Positions 1 to 8,830 of a stretch of 64,000 nt of DNA are shown here, piece after piece (the first letter of the stretch is position 1; each line of letters starts with the position of its first letter). The stretch covers positions 37,398 through 101,397 of the forward strand of contig JALHMJ010000012.1 of NCBI GenBank assembly GCA_022844105.1, given 5' to 3'. A program made the translations under genes and the position numbers. The notes below the pieces were generated by a model. The model was not told the DNA's origin. It did no database searches and saw only the letters and a program-made list of their open reading frames with translations. The DNA is from Hyphomicrobium sp. (GTDB taxonomy: Bacteria; Pseudomonadota; Alphaproteobacteria; Rhizobiales; Hyphomicrobiaceae).

Positions 1-1
1 T

Positions 2-1414
2 CCCATGTGGCCGGATGCGTTGCGCGTCCAGGCCCCACACTTTTCCGCAGCCGAGCCGATGGCAATCTGGCAACGCCGCCTTCTGGCTGTTCTGGTTACG
101 TCAATCCTGATCGGTATGGTGGTTTCCCCCGATTTGTCGGCGACCCTTCTCATGGCGGTGTTGACACCAATTTTTCTGTGCGTTGCTTTCTTGCGCGCAA
201 CGGCTCTGTGGGTTTTCACCAGAATGCCACCGGTTGCGCATGCCCCGGCCGTCCCGGCCGCCGAACCGCTGCCGATTTATTCGATCCTGGTGCCCCTCTA
301 TGCCGAAGCCCATATGGCGGGATCGCTTGTCGCCGCACTCGAACGGATCGATTGGCCGCCCGATCGGCGAGATTTTATCTTCATCACTGAAACTGGCGAT
401 GACGCGACCCGCCTCGCCCTCGAGGCGGTCATCGGCAACCGCGTCGGCATGCGCATCATCGTCGTGCCGCCGGGAAACCCGCGCACCAAGCCGCGCGCCC
501 TGATGTATGCCTTGCCCCACGCGATTGGCGAGTTGGTCGTTGTATTCGATGCAGAAGACGAACCCGAACCCGGGCAATTGAGAGAAGCTTTCCGGCGGTT
601 TTATTTCTCTGGCCCTGAACTCGGCTGCCTGCAGGCGCGGCTCAACATATACAACGTACGCGCGAGCTTGATCACACGCCAGTTCACCCTGGAGTATACG
701 GCTTTATTCGATGCGCTTCTGCCGGCCGTCGAGCATCTCCGCCTGCCGCTTCCCCTGGGCGGCACATCGAACCATTTCCGTCGCCACGTGCTCGATGAGT
801 GCGGCGGCTGGGATCCCTACAACGTCACCGAGGACGCGGACCTGGGCTTTCGCCTTGCACGATTGGGCTATCGCGTCGCGATGCTCAACTCGACCACGTG
901 GGAGGAAGCGCCACCGACCATACGCGGCTGGACTGGACAGCGGTCCCGCTGGCTCAAAGGCTGGATGCAGACGACGCTCGTGCATCTTCGCGATCCAGCC
1001 CGCTTGCGGTCTGAACTCGGCACGCGCGGCTTTTTGGGTTTTAATATCCTGATGGGTGGCGTTATTTTTTCAGCTCTTGTCCATCCGCTGGTCTACGCTT
1101 ATGCGCTTTGGAAATTGGCGACCGGCGATCTCACCCTCTGGCCGCCGGACGGCTGGCCGGCCGTTTTTTGGTGGGCCGGAGCTGCGAACCTGATGGTCGC
1201 TTACGTGGTCGGAATTGCGCTAGCGATGATCTGCGGCTGGCGCCGGCATGGACCTCGCCTCGCCTTTCACGCGCTCCTGCTGCCCATTTACTGGTTAATG
1301 ATTTCCTTTGCAGCCTACCGCGCGGTGTTTGATCTCGCCCGTCAGCCATTCCACTGGCGCAAGACAGCGCATAAGGGAAAAGCAGGTGCATACCGCCGCA
1401 ACTCATCCGAATAG
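2..1414 (+). CDS. Membrane glycosyltransferase family 2, 5' end cut by window
   Basis: Processive-type GT-A glycosyltransferase that probably makes or exports an extracellular polysaccharide at the inner membrane. About 470 residues are visible. Two hydrophobic segments lie near residues 27-70. The catalytic region follows, with the DAED metal/nucleotide-sugar motif near residue 182, a TEDADLGF acceptor motif near 278 and a QRSRW motif (QxxRW class) near 311. C-terminal membrane segments lie at about 340-440. The first visible Met has no convincing ribosome site and the reading frame is open to the window edge. Relatives of this type (XagB-like) carry an extra N-terminal domain, so the true start is probably upstream. 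Sugar and product cannot be told from sequence. Confidence 0.85.
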   Translation, partial: PMWPDALRVQAPHFSAAEPMAIWQRRLLAVLVTSILIGMVVSPDLSATLLMAVLTPIFLCVAFLRATALWVFTRMPPVAHAPAVPAAEPLPIYSILVPLYAEAHMAGSLVAALERIDWPPDRRDFIFITETGDDATRLALEAVIGNRVGMRIIVVPPGNPRTKPRALMYALPHAIGELVVVFDAEDEPEPGQLREAFRRFYFSGPELGCLQARLNIYNVRASLITRQFTLEYTALFDALLPAVEHLRLPLPLGGTSNHFRRHVLDECGGWDPYNVTEDADLGFRLARLGYRVAMLNSTTWEEAPPTIRGWTGQRSRWLKGWMQTTLVHLRDPARLRSELGTRGFLGFNILMGGVIFSALVHPLVYAYALWKLATGDLTLWPPDGWPAVFWWAGAANLMVAYVVGIALAMICGWRRHGPRLAFHALLLPIYWLMISFAAYRAVFDLARQPFHWRKTAHKGKAGAYRRNSSE

Positions 1415-1510
1415 CAATTCAATCAAACGCGGGCCGTGTGATTGACATTCCACTTTGCGGACTTAAGCGTATGTTGTGTTAAAAACACTATTTAGAAGTG
1501 TGAGGCGAAC

Positions 1511-1801
1511 GTGGCGACGCTGGATCAGCTGATCGTTTGGGCGATCGTAGGCCTCATTGGCGGCAGTCTGGCCGGTCGTCTTTACGCTTGGGATAAACAG
1601 GGTTTAGGGCGTGTTCGCAATCTCGCTCTCGGATTGGCCGGCGCGGTGATTGGCGGCCTTCTGTTTCGCATTTTTGGAATTTTGCCCGACCTGGACCGCA
1701 TTTCGATTTCATTGCGCGATGTCGTGGCGGCTGTGGTTGGAGCTTTCCTTGTGCTCGCTTCAATCTGGCTTTGGACCAAATATTCTGCCAAAGCGCCGTA
1801 G
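1511..1801 (+). CDS. GlsB/YeaQ/YmgE family stress membrane protein
   Basis: Small inner-membrane protein of 96 residues with three hydrophobic helices: about 7-24 with a small-residue GLIGGSLAG pattern, 38-56 and 69-88. This is the layout of the transglycosylase-associated/GlsB family, which is often stress induced but has no known reaction. The start is GTG, preceded by a purine-rich GAGGCG. A short inverted repeat (GTGTT-AAA-AACAC) lies just upstream at 1476-1488 and could be an operator. It is followed at once by the membrane metallophosphoesterase, so the two may be co-transcribed. Confidence 0.8.
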   Translation: MATLDQLIVWAIVGLIGGSLAGRLYAWDKQGLGRVRNLALGLAGAVIGGLLFRIFGILPDLDRISISLRDVVAAVVGAFLVLASIWLWTKYSAKAP

Positions 1802-1826
1802 TCCACTGGCCATGAGATTGTAGACA

Positions 1827-3566
1827 ATGCAGCCGATCATCGATCCGCGTTCCGGTGACGTTGAGGACGATGCGTCGAGCACAAAAAGCCGTAAGCTGGC
1901 GGCCATTGCCGGCAGCATGCTCGCTGAGATCAGCTTTCCCAAGCTGATTGTCGCCTGGGTCTTGCTCATCGGCCTGCCCGGATTGCTTCTTGGTTTGGCA
2001 CCGCCCGTCGCGTGGGCCTGGCTGTCGCGTGTATCGGACAAATTTGCAGCCATTTCCGGAATTGGATCGCTGCTGATCTTCGCGGGAATTTTGCTCGTTG
2101 GTTGGTATGGAATCCGCCCGCTTTTCCGTTTCATGGAGCGCAGCTTCTGGTCGCTCCAAGCCCTCGCCGTCCAGCCCGTCTACGCGGCGTGCCGTGAAGG
2201 CCTCAGCCAGATTGCGGAGGGCTTTCTCGAACCGGAAGCCAAAGAACAGGACCGCTCTCGAAGGCGGGCCAAGATGGCAGCGGTCGCCGGATTTCTGGCC
2301 TGCGCAATCGGCGTGGCACTCGTGGCACTGGCTTGGCCCTACACACAGTGGACGGCAACCTGGCAAGCGCTCTCAACACCGTCTACGCTTCTCATGCCCG
2401 CCCTTGCGAACGCTATTACAATCGTCGCCGGTTATCTTGCCGCGGCTTCGATCGTGTGGGGTTTGACCGATGCCGTCATGGAGCAGCCCGAAAAGTTCGC
2501 GGCCTTTGAGAAGTCGAATGGCGACGGCAAGCGATTTCGCATCGCTCATCTCTCCGACCTACATACTGTTGGCGAACGGTTTGGCTTCCGCATCGAGTCG
2601 GGACGTCTGGGCCCGCAGGGCAATGGCCGTCTTGATGCCGTGCTCGAGCGGTTGCAGGATCTCCACGATCACGACCCGTTGGAAGTCATCCTGATAACCG
2701 GCGACATGACCGACGCCGGACGATCGGCGGAGTGGGCCGAATTCTTTTGCAGTCTGGCTCGGCACCCGCGGCTCCTCGAACGCACACTCATTCTGCCGGG
2801 AAATCACGACTTGAACGTCGCCGACCGCGCGAATCCGGCCAGGCTGGAATTGCCAACCAGCCCGCGAAAGCAATTGCGGCAAATGCGCGTGGTATCGGCC
2901 ATGGCGGCCGTTCAGGGACGTCGCGCATTCGTTTGTGACCGGGCCAAAGGCGAAGTTGGCCCGCTGCTGGCCGATGCGATTGAACCCGCTGGAACGCAAA
3001 TGAAGTCGCTCGCCGATGTGGGGCGATTTGGCCCATCGTCGGAATTGTCCCGCTTATGGTCCGACGTCTTTCCGCTCATTGTTCCGCCGCGTGATCCAGG
3101 CGGGCTCGGCATCATTCTTATGAATTCCAATGCGCAAACGAATTTCTCGTTCACAAATGCATTGGGACTGGTATCGGCCGACGACGTCGCCATTGCCTGC
3201 AAGGTCATCGGCCAGTATCCGGGAACTGCCTGGATCATCGCCCTCCACCACCATCTGGTCGAATACCCATTGCCCGTTAAAGCGTTTTCGGAACGCATCG
3301 GCACGGCCTTGATCAACGGGAGCTGGCTGGTCCGGAAGTTGCGGCCGGTCGCCACGCGCGTCGCCATGATGCACGGGCACCGCCACATCGATTGGATCGG
3401 GCGGATCGGAAGGCTGACCGTTATCTCGGCGCCATCACCCGTCATGGAAGCAAAGGACGGTGATGCCACCTGCTTCTATGTGCACACGGTCGTTGTGCGG
3501 ACGGATGGAAATATTGCGCTGACGAACCCGGAAAAGGTTGCAGTTGCCGGTCAGGCGCTGTCTTAG
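1827..3566 (+). CDS. Membrane-anchored calcineurin-like metallophosphoesterase
   Basis: Protein of 579 residues that combines an N-terminal membrane part with a C-terminal metallophosphoesterase. Hydrophobic helices lie at about 35-60, 72-95, 150-172 and 190-212. The hydrolase domain begins near residue 232. It shows the family metal ligands in order: HLSDLH, ITGDMTD, LPGNHD, ALHHH and a final GHRH. The fold is a two-metal phosphomonoesterase or phosphodiesterase acting on an unknown substrate, here tethered to the membrane and probably facing the cytoplasm. The ATG start follows the GlsB-like gene by 25 bases. The substrate could be a lipid headgroup, nucleotide or protein; nothing in the context decides. 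Confidence 0.85.
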   Translation: MQPIIDPRSGDVEDDASSTKSRKLAAIAGSMLAEISFPKLIVAWVLLIGLPGLLLGLAPPVAWAWLSRVSDKFAAISGIGSLLIFAGILLVGWYGIRPLFRFMERSFWSLQALAVQPVYAACREGLSQIAEGFLEPEAKEQDRSRRRAKMAAVAGFLACAIGVALVALAWPYTQWTATWQALSTPSTLLMPALANAITIVAGYLAAASIVWGLTDAVMEQPEKFAAFEKSNGDGKRFRIAHLSDLHTVGERFGFRIESGRLGPQGNGRLDAVLERLQDLHDHDPLEVILITGDMTDAGRSAEWAEFFCSLARHPRLLERTLILPGNHDLNVADRANPARLELPTSPRKQLRQMRVVSAMAAVQGRRAFVCDRAKGEVGPLLADAIEPAGTQMKSLADVGRFGPSSELSRLWSDVFPLIVPPRDPGGLGIILMNSNAQTNFSFTNALGLVSADDVAIACKVIGQYPGTAWIIALHHHLVEYPLPVKAFSERIGTALINGSWLVRKLRPVATRVAMMHGHRHIDWIGRIGRLTVISAPSPVMEAKDGDATCFYVHTVVVRTDGNIALTNPEKVAVAGQALS

Positions 3567-3579
3567 TTCACTGGGAAAT

Positions 3580-3653
3580 TGGAGCGGGCGAAGGGAATCG
3601 AACCCTCGTATGCAGCTTGGGAAGCTGCCGTTCTACCATTGAACTACGCCCGC
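3580..3653 (-). tRNA. tRNA-Gly (anticodon CCC)
   Basis: On the minus strand the sequence folds as a standard cloverleaf. The seven-base acceptor stem GCGGGCG/CGCCCGC has a U discriminator. The anticodon stem GCAGC/GCTGC encloses the loop TTCCCAA, giving anticodon CCC, which reads GGG. The T loop GTTCGATTC is present. The 3' CCA is encoded (positions 3580-3582). Length is 74 bases including CCA. It lies between two plus-strand genes and no integrase is near it. Confidence 0.95.
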
Positions 3654-3752
3654 ACGCGAACCTCGATACCATAGCCGAGCGTTACCGAACAAGGCTCCGC
3701 TGCGAAACTGGTTTTGGGTATGCTCGTAACGCCTGACAAGGTACCAAGGTAG

Positions 3753-4757
3753 ATGGATGTGGGGCCATCAAGGCCAGAGGATGATTGTTTGAAACCGGAA
3801 TTCGGCATCGCGTCGGCGACGAAATTTTCCGATCCCGACTGCACCGCCAAAGGTGAGCCGCGCGCGCAAGTAGCCCTGCAACGGCTCGACACGCTGTGGA
3901 TCAATACCGGCACGTTATGCAACATCACGTGTCGCAACTGCTATATCGAATCTTCGCCAACCAACGATCGGCTGGCCTACATCACGGCTCCTGAGGTTGC
4001 GGCGTTTTTGGTTGAGGCGCGCGATCGCGGCACCCGCGAAATCGGCTTTACGGGCGGCGAGCCGTTTCTCAATCCCGATTTCGAGACAATGCTCACGCAA
4101 GCGTTGGAACAGGGCTTCGAGGCGCTTGTTCTGACCAATGCAATGGCGCCGATGCAGCGGCCCGGCGTCAAGTTATGGCTGCTCGCTTTGCGGCAACGTT
4201 TTCAGGGACGGCTCACACTTCGCGTCAGCCTCGACCATTACAGCCAAGCCTTGCATGATGCGGAGCGTGGCGCGGGATCGTTCGCAAAGGTTGTTGAAGG
4301 ACTTGATTGGCTCGCAGTCAACGCTTTCCGCATGGCCATTGCGGGCCGCACGTGCTGGGGCGAAAACGAGGCCGACGGGCGGACCGGATACGCGGCTCTC
4401 GCTGCCGCCCGGCGCTGGCCGATAGATGCGGCGTCGGCCTTAGATCTCATCCTCTTCCCGGAGATGGATGCCTCCGCCGACGTCCCCGAAATCACGCCGT
4501 CCTGCTGGGGCATCCTGAAGGTGAATCCCGATACGATGATGTGCGCGTCCTCGCGCATGGTGGTGAAACGCAAAGGCGCCGCCGGGCCGGCCGTTCTGCC
4601 GTGCACGTTGCTGCCCTACGACGAACGCTTCGAAATGGGGGCCACGCTCGCGCAAGCGGACCGCGCCGATGGTGGGGTCTTCGACCGGGGTGCGGTGAAG
4701 CTTGCCCATCCCCATTGTTCGCGCTTCTGTGTCCTGGGCGGCGGCAGCTGTTCATGA
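3753..4757 (+). CDS. Radical SAM protein, orphan, with Cys-rich C-terminus
   Basis: Radical SAM enzyme of 334 residues. The CNITCRNC motif (CxxxCxxC, near residues 57-64) binds the [4Fe-4S] cluster that cleaves S-adenosylmethionine. The FTGGEPF glycine-rich motif near residue 99 contacts SAM. The second half holds extra cysteines (near 254, 267 and 287) and ends in a closely spaced HPHC-x3-C-x6-C cluster, which suggests an auxiliary iron-sulfur site of SPASM/Twitch type. No peptide precursor, maturase partner or carrier gene is adjacent, so the substrate is unknown. The start is uncertain: the first 45 or so residues precede the conserved core. It is transcribed away from tRNA-Gly. Confidence 0.8.
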   Translation: MDVGPSRPEDDCLKPEFGIASATKFSDPDCTAKGEPRAQVALQRLDTLWINTGTLCNITCRNCYIESSPTNDRLAYITAPEVAAFLVEARDRGTREIGFTGGEPFLNPDFETMLTQALEQGFEALVLTNAMAPMQRPGVKLWLLALRQRFQGRLTLRVSLDHYSQALHDAERGAGSFAKVVEGLDWLAVNAFRMAIAGRTCWGENEADGRTGYAALAAARRWPIDAASALDLILFPEMDASADVPEITPSCWGILKVNPDTMMCASSRMVVKRKGAAGPAVLPCTLLPYDERFEMGATLAQADRADGGVFDRGAVKLAHPHCSRFCVLGGGSCS

Positions 4758-4812
4758 ATAAGCCCGGCGCGTGTCCGCACCGGGCCTCCAACTGGACAAC
4801 AAAGAAAGTGGC

Positions 4813-5205
4813 TTACTTCCTCATCACCAGCGCATCACGAATTTCCTTCAAATAGACCTCCGACGGTGTCGGCTCGGCAGCCGCCGCGGCCGGTGCCGTC
4901 TTCTTCATTCTATTGATGGCCTTGACCAGCAAGAAAATCGCGAATGCGGTAATGACGAATTTGATCAGCGCATTGAGAAACACACCATATTTTATGAGAA
5001 CGCCGTCATCCGTCGGTGTCGGCAGCGTCACGGCGAGCGACGAAAAATCGACACCCGCCATCATGTAACCGATCGGCGGCATGATGATGTTCTCGACCAG
5101 TGTCGAGACGATCGGCGCAAAAGCTGCACCCATGATGACACCGATGGCAAGGTCGACGACGTTGCCGCGCATCGCGAAATCGCGAAATTCCTGAATGACA
5201 CCCAT
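4813..5205 (-). CDS. mscL: Large-conductance mechanosensitive channel
   Basis: MscL opens a wide non-selective pore when the inner membrane is stretched and protects the cell from hypo-osmotic shock. The 130-residue protein starts with the typical amphipathic N-terminus MGVIQEFRDFAMRGNVVDLA. TM1 follows, then a periplasmic loop, TM2 near 70-95 and a charged C-terminal helix. The reading frame is open further upstream, but this ATG has a good ribosome site (GGGGAAG, about 7 bases ahead) and matches the family N-terminus. It is a single gene convergent with the radical SAM gene. Confidence 0.95.
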   Translation of the reverse strand: MGVIQEFRDFAMRGNVVDLAIGVIMGAAFAPIVSTLVENIIMPPIGYMMAGVDFSSLAVTLPTPTDDGVLIKYGVFLNALIKFVITAFAIFLLVKAINRMKKTAPAAAAAEPTPSEVYLKEIRDALVMRK

Positions 5206-5551
5206 ATTGATCTTCCCCGTTGTTGACCTGCCTGCGGTTCGCCCTTGCCAACTCTGGCCAAACGGCGCCGCCGCGCGTCCGCCCCGCCCAAGCGGACGAC
5301 TCGCCAGTCGGACGATAGGCAACCTGATCCGGCCGCACAATCCTGGCCGAACCGTTCATTTGATTGCGCATTGGAAATATGTTTCAGGGCGCCATGAGCA
5401 ATGCAATCGCTGGGGCCACGACTGGCGGCGTCGCTCGGCAACGACAAACTTAAGTCGAAAACCTGCTGGCACTCTGTCACCCGTGCGCTAGACAGACGTG
5501 AACATGTAAGGTCAGCCGCGGCGGGGGCCCTGCGGCAAAGGGGATGGCAGC
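5206..5551. other. Intergenic region between mscL and the symporter genes
   Basis: A 346-base divergent spacer. It must hold the mscL promoter (leftward) and the promoter of the small symporter subunit (rightward). No clear -35/-10 pair, small ORF with a good ribosome site, repeat or RNA gene was recognised. Confidence 0.5.
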
Positions 5552-5812
5552 ATGATTGAACGAAGAGAACGCAAACCCTATTGGCGTCATACCAAGTGGC
5601 AGATGTTCGCCAGCCTGATCCCGTTTTTTGCCGTCATCATCATTCTCCCACTGTACGCCGAGCGGCTCAACTCCAACAAGTTTCTCGGCTTTCCACTCGG
5701 CTACTTCCTGGCAGCGCACGGTCTTGTGTTGATCGCTGTGATCACGGTCGCGAGTTTCGTGCGCCAGCAAGACGCCATCGATCACTGGCACGGCGCTCAC
5801 GAGGACAACTGA
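5552..5812 (+). CDS. DUF4212 small subunit of sodium:solute symporter
   Basis: An 86-residue protein with two membrane helices, about 20-40 and 52-71, and a conserved-looking N-terminal YWRHTKW segment. This is the DUF4212 family (putative small subunit of solute:sodium symporters), which is nearly always encoded directly before a large SSS permease, as here (4-base gap). It is presumed to form a two-component transporter, but its exact role is not known. GGGGATGG precedes the ATG. Confidence 0.85.
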   Translation: MIERRERKPYWRHTKWQMFASLIPFFAVIIILPLYAERLNSNKFLGFPLGYFLAAHGLVLIAVITVASFVRQQDAIDHWHGAHEDN

Positions 5813-5816
5813 GGCG

Positions 5817-7655
5817 ATGGCGGTAATTTCCCCATCCCGCGCCGTCAATCCGCGGCTTGGTTCCTACTTCGGCGTGTTCCTGAGCGGCTTTGCGTCGATC
5901 GCGCTGCTGAGCCTGATCCTGCACGGTCTGGGAGTCGACAACCGCCTTTTGAGCCTCGCCATGCTGCTGGGGCCAGTCGCGCTTTATGCTGGCATCGGCG
6001 CGGCGACCCATGCCTCCGATTCACTGGATTTCTTCGCTGCTGGACGCCGCGTTCCCGCGTTTTTCAACGGCCTCGTTCTCGCCATGTCGGCCTTCGGGGC
6101 GACCGGTCTTGTGGCCCTGACGGGACTTTTCTTTCTTGTTGGCTTCGACGCGCTCTTCATCGCTATCGGTGCGTTGGGCGGCTTTGTCATCATGGCCGTG
6201 ATGCTGGCGCCGTTTCTGCGCAAGTTCGGAGCGTTCACGATCCCGAGTTATCTCGGCCGGCGGTTTGAGAGTCGGCCGCTGCGACTGGCTTCGGCATTGG
6301 TCGTCGCCGTGCCCTTGTTGATGATCCTATCGGCCGAACTGCGGTTCGCCGCCGAAGCCGCTGTCCTCCTATCCGGCTGGAGTCACGGCCAGGCGTTCCT
6401 CGCGTTGTTTCTCGTTCTCATCGCCACGCTGGTTCCCGGCGGCATGCGCTCCATGACCTGGACCGGCGTGGCACAAAGCCTGGCCGCGTTTTTCGCCATC
6501 ATGGTGCCGGTTGTTATCGTAGCAGCGATTGTCACCACCATGCCGGTGCCGCAGTTGACCCACGGGCCCGTATTGCGCACCATCGGCCGCAACGAAGCCA
6601 TCCAGGGCATGCCCATCATTTTGCCGCCCGCGCTCGCATTCGACCTGCCCGGACCTGAAATGCAGCCGATCATGAAGCGGTTTGCAGATCCGTTCGGCGC
6701 GCTGGGACCGGCCGCGTTCGTCCTCGGTACCCTCTCGATGATTGCCGGAGTCGCCTCTGCACCCTGGCTTTTGCCACGCCTCGCCGCGGCGCCAGGCGTC
6801 TATGAGGCTCGCAAGACGCTCGGCTGGGCCACTTTCATATTTGGTGTCGCGATGTTGACGACCGCGTCTGTCGCGGTCTTCATGCGACATTTCCTGATGA
6901 ATCTGATCGCGATCCCAGGTCCCGCCATTGTGCCGCCATGGCTGGCCGACCTTGCCAAGCGCGGCTTTGCAAGCATCACTGAAACCGGCACCCAATTCAC
7001 GACGTCGAGCATCAGCTTTGCCCGCGACAGCGTCATCTTGAGCCTTCCGGTCGCTGCCGAATTGCCGCCCATGCTGCTCGATCTGACACTCGCCGCCATT
7101 GTTGCCGGTGGGTTGGTGACGGCCAGTGCCGCGGTCACGTCGCTTGGCCACATCCTTTCCGAGGACATCCTGTTCGGTCGCACATGGGATCCCCCCCACG
7201 GTGCCTATCGCATCCACGCCGGCCGTGGCGGGATCGCGCTGGCCGCGGCGGCCGGCGTCCTTGCGGCCGCTTTTGTCACCACCGATCCGCTCCGTGTCGT
7301 GCTGTGCGCGCTGGCAATCAGCGGTTCGGCATTGTTTCCTGTTTTGCTCCTGTCCATCTGGTGGAAGCGGATGAATGCATTCGGCGCCATGGCCGGGGTT
7401 CTGACCGGCGCCCTGGTTGCTGCTTTCGCCATCGCCGGGGGGCAGGGTCCCGACGCGACGCTATCCAGCGCTCTGGCCTCCATCGTCGGTATTCCGGCCG
7501 CGTTTGCGGCTGTCTTTGCGGTGACGTTTGCTACCCCGCCGCCAAGCCGTCATGTGCTCGAACTCGTGCGCGATCTCCGCGTCCCGGGCGGCGAAATTCT
7601 CTATGATCGCGAAATGCGCACGCAGCGGCTCAAGAAGCAGCGCCAACTTGGCTGA
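5817..7655 (+). CDS. Sodium:solute symporter, large subunit (ActP-like)
   Basis: A 612-residue multi-pass permease of the sodium:solute symporter family, of the subfamily paired with DUF4212 proteins. Some 13 hydrophobic helices run through residues 15-560. The DFFAAGRRVPAFFNG segment near residue 70 and FTIPSYLGRRFESR near 141 are characteristic of the acetate/monocarboxylate branch (ActP-like). The likely substrates are acetate, pyruvate or another short carboxylate, taken up with Na+. This would fit the acs gene at 61 kb, but substrate is inference. The C-terminus is cytoplasmic and basic. It is translated with the upstream small subunit. Confidence 0.85.
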   Translation: MAVISPSRAVNPRLGSYFGVFLSGFASIALLSLILHGLGVDNRLLSLAMLLGPVALYAGIGAATHASDSLDFFAAGRRVPAFFNGLVLAMSAFGATGLVALTGLFFLVGFDALFIAIGALGGFVIMAVMLAPFLRKFGAFTIPSYLGRRFESRPLRLASALVVAVPLLMILSAELRFAAEAAVLLSGWSHGQAFLALFLVLIATLVPGGMRSMTWTGVAQSLAAFFAIMVPVVIVAAIVTTMPVPQLTHGPVLRTIGRNEAIQGMPIILPPALAFDLPGPEMQPIMKRFADPFGALGPAAFVLGTLSMIAGVASAPWLLPRLAAAPGVYEARKTLGWATFIFGVAMLTTASVAVFMRHFLMNLIAIPGPAIVPPWLADLAKRGFASITETGTQFTTSSISFARDSVILSLPVAAELPPMLLDLTLAAIVAGGLVTASAAVTSLGHILSEDILFGRTWDPPHGAYRIHAGRGGIALAAAAGVLAAAFVTTDPLRVVLCALAISGSALFPVLLLSIWWKRMNAFGAMAGVLTGALVAAFAIAGGQGPDATLSSALASIVGIPAAFAAVFAVTFATPPPSRHVLELVRDLRVPGGEILYDREMRTQRLKKQRQLG

Positions 7656-7862
7656 TAACGCTGCCAAAGCACTTTGTTTTCCGGTAGCTTCTGGACCGCG
7701 AACCTCCTACTTAGGTCGCACAGACAAGCCTTTCGTTGCTGACGCAAGGCGTTGTCAATCCACAGTGCGATGAATAGGCACGGCGATGCCGCCGGTCTGC
7801 CGGATGGGCCAACACATGACGATCGATCGGCCGACAGTCGGGTGCATGCGGGAGACCCTGCC

Positions 7863-8540
7863 ATGATGCCGATCACGTCCGGCGCGCCTGTCCGCACGGC
7901 GGGTCAAAAACCACGCCTACTTGTTGCCGACAAAAATCCAGTCGTTCGCACGGGCCTTGCCGAACTCATCGCGCGCGACGGCCGCTTCGATATCATCAGC
8001 ACGGTCGCGACGGGCGGCGCGTTCATCGCCGCATGTGTGGAGCAGCACATCGATATCGGCCTGATCGGCTGGTCGCTGCCCGACATGACCGGCGGCGATG
8101 TGCTTGAAGTTTTAAAACGCCGTCAGATCTCCACGCGGGTGATCATTTACACCGGCGAAGCAGTGTCCGATGTACTGCGCCAAACGATTAAATCCGGAGC
8201 GTGGGGGTTCATTTCGAAAAGTGACGAGCCGCCGGTCCTGCTCGATACCATTTCATGGGTGGCCCGTGGCCGGCTTTGCTTCCCCTATGTCGATCTCGAA
8301 ACCCTATCGCAGGATCCGTTGGAAATTCTCACCTCGCGCGAGCGCGAGCTTCTCGCAGCTCTCGCCAACGGTTGGTCCAATCTCCAAATTGCCTCCCGCA
8401 TTGGCATTTCGCGCAATACGGTCAAATACCACCTGAAAAATCTGTACGACAAACTGGGCGTCAACAATCGCGCAATGGCGGTGGCACTTTACATGTCCAA
8501 GACCTCGCGCAGTCCGCTGCAGGATACGACAGTGGGGTAG
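7863..8540 (+). CDS. NarL/FixJ-type response regulator without phospho-acceptor Asp
   Basis: A receiver domain (about residues 18-130) is joined to a LuxR-type helix-turn-helix (about 156-213, LTSREREL...NTVKYHLKNLYDKLGV), so this is a DNA-binding regulator. In the receiver the usual phosphorylated Asp after beta-3 is Gly: the segment reads LIGWSLPDM where family members have a D (codon GGC at 8067-8069). The acidic patch is reduced to AD. The switch Thr and the Lys of GFISKSDEP remain. It therefore cannot be phosphorylated in the normal way. I chose the ATG at 7863, which has a GGGAG ribosome site. An ATG at 7770 or TTG at 7752 would add about 31-37 residues of low-complexity N-terminus. No kinase is adjacent. 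It lies 290 bases before sgaA in the same direction, so control of the serine-cycle genes is plausible but unproven. Confidence 0.85.
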   Translation: MMPITSGAPVRTAGQKPRLLVADKNPVVRTGLAELIARDGRFDIISTVATGGAFIAACVEQHIDIGLIGWSLPDMTGGDVLEVLKRRQISTRVIIYTGEAVSDVLRQTIKSGAWGFISKSDEPPVLLDTISWVARGRLCFPYVDLETLSQDPLEILTSRERELLAALANGWSNLQIASRIGISRNTVKYHLKNLYDKLGVNNRAMAVALYMSKTSRSPLQDTTVG

Positions 8541-8830
8541 GGTATTGGCTACCCAATCGGACGGTGGTCAGCCACTCTTGCCCGGTTTGTGCCCCACCCA
8601 ACTGAGCCGCAATTGTCGCCGCGCGGGTATTGTGACGCCTTAAGCAATCGTGAATGTTGCGCGCCACCAACCGATGGTAAGCGAGGGGGCCTGATCGAGC
8701 CCCGGAGCAATGCCGCGGCCCGGCAGAATTTATCACCTGCAGCGAATGCCGCGCCTGAAAGCGTCCCTGAAGAGACGCTCGACTTCGCGACCCCGCCGCG
8801 CGTTTCGAACGACCGACTGGAGGAAATATC
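8541..8830 (+). promoter_or_regulatory. Upstream region of the serine-cycle cluster
   Basis: A 290-base region between the regulator and sgaA that should hold the main promoter of the cluster. A short hairpin (AGCGTC...GACGCT, about 8759-8780) lies in the leader. GGAGGAAAT just before the sgaA ATG is a strong ribosome site. No clear consensus -35/-10 pair or operator could be assigned by eye. Confidence 0.35.

Noticed and set aside
3580..3653. tRNA-Gly as an attachment site for a mobile element
   Set aside because: No integrase, no repeated tRNA 3' end and no foreign-looking genes around it.
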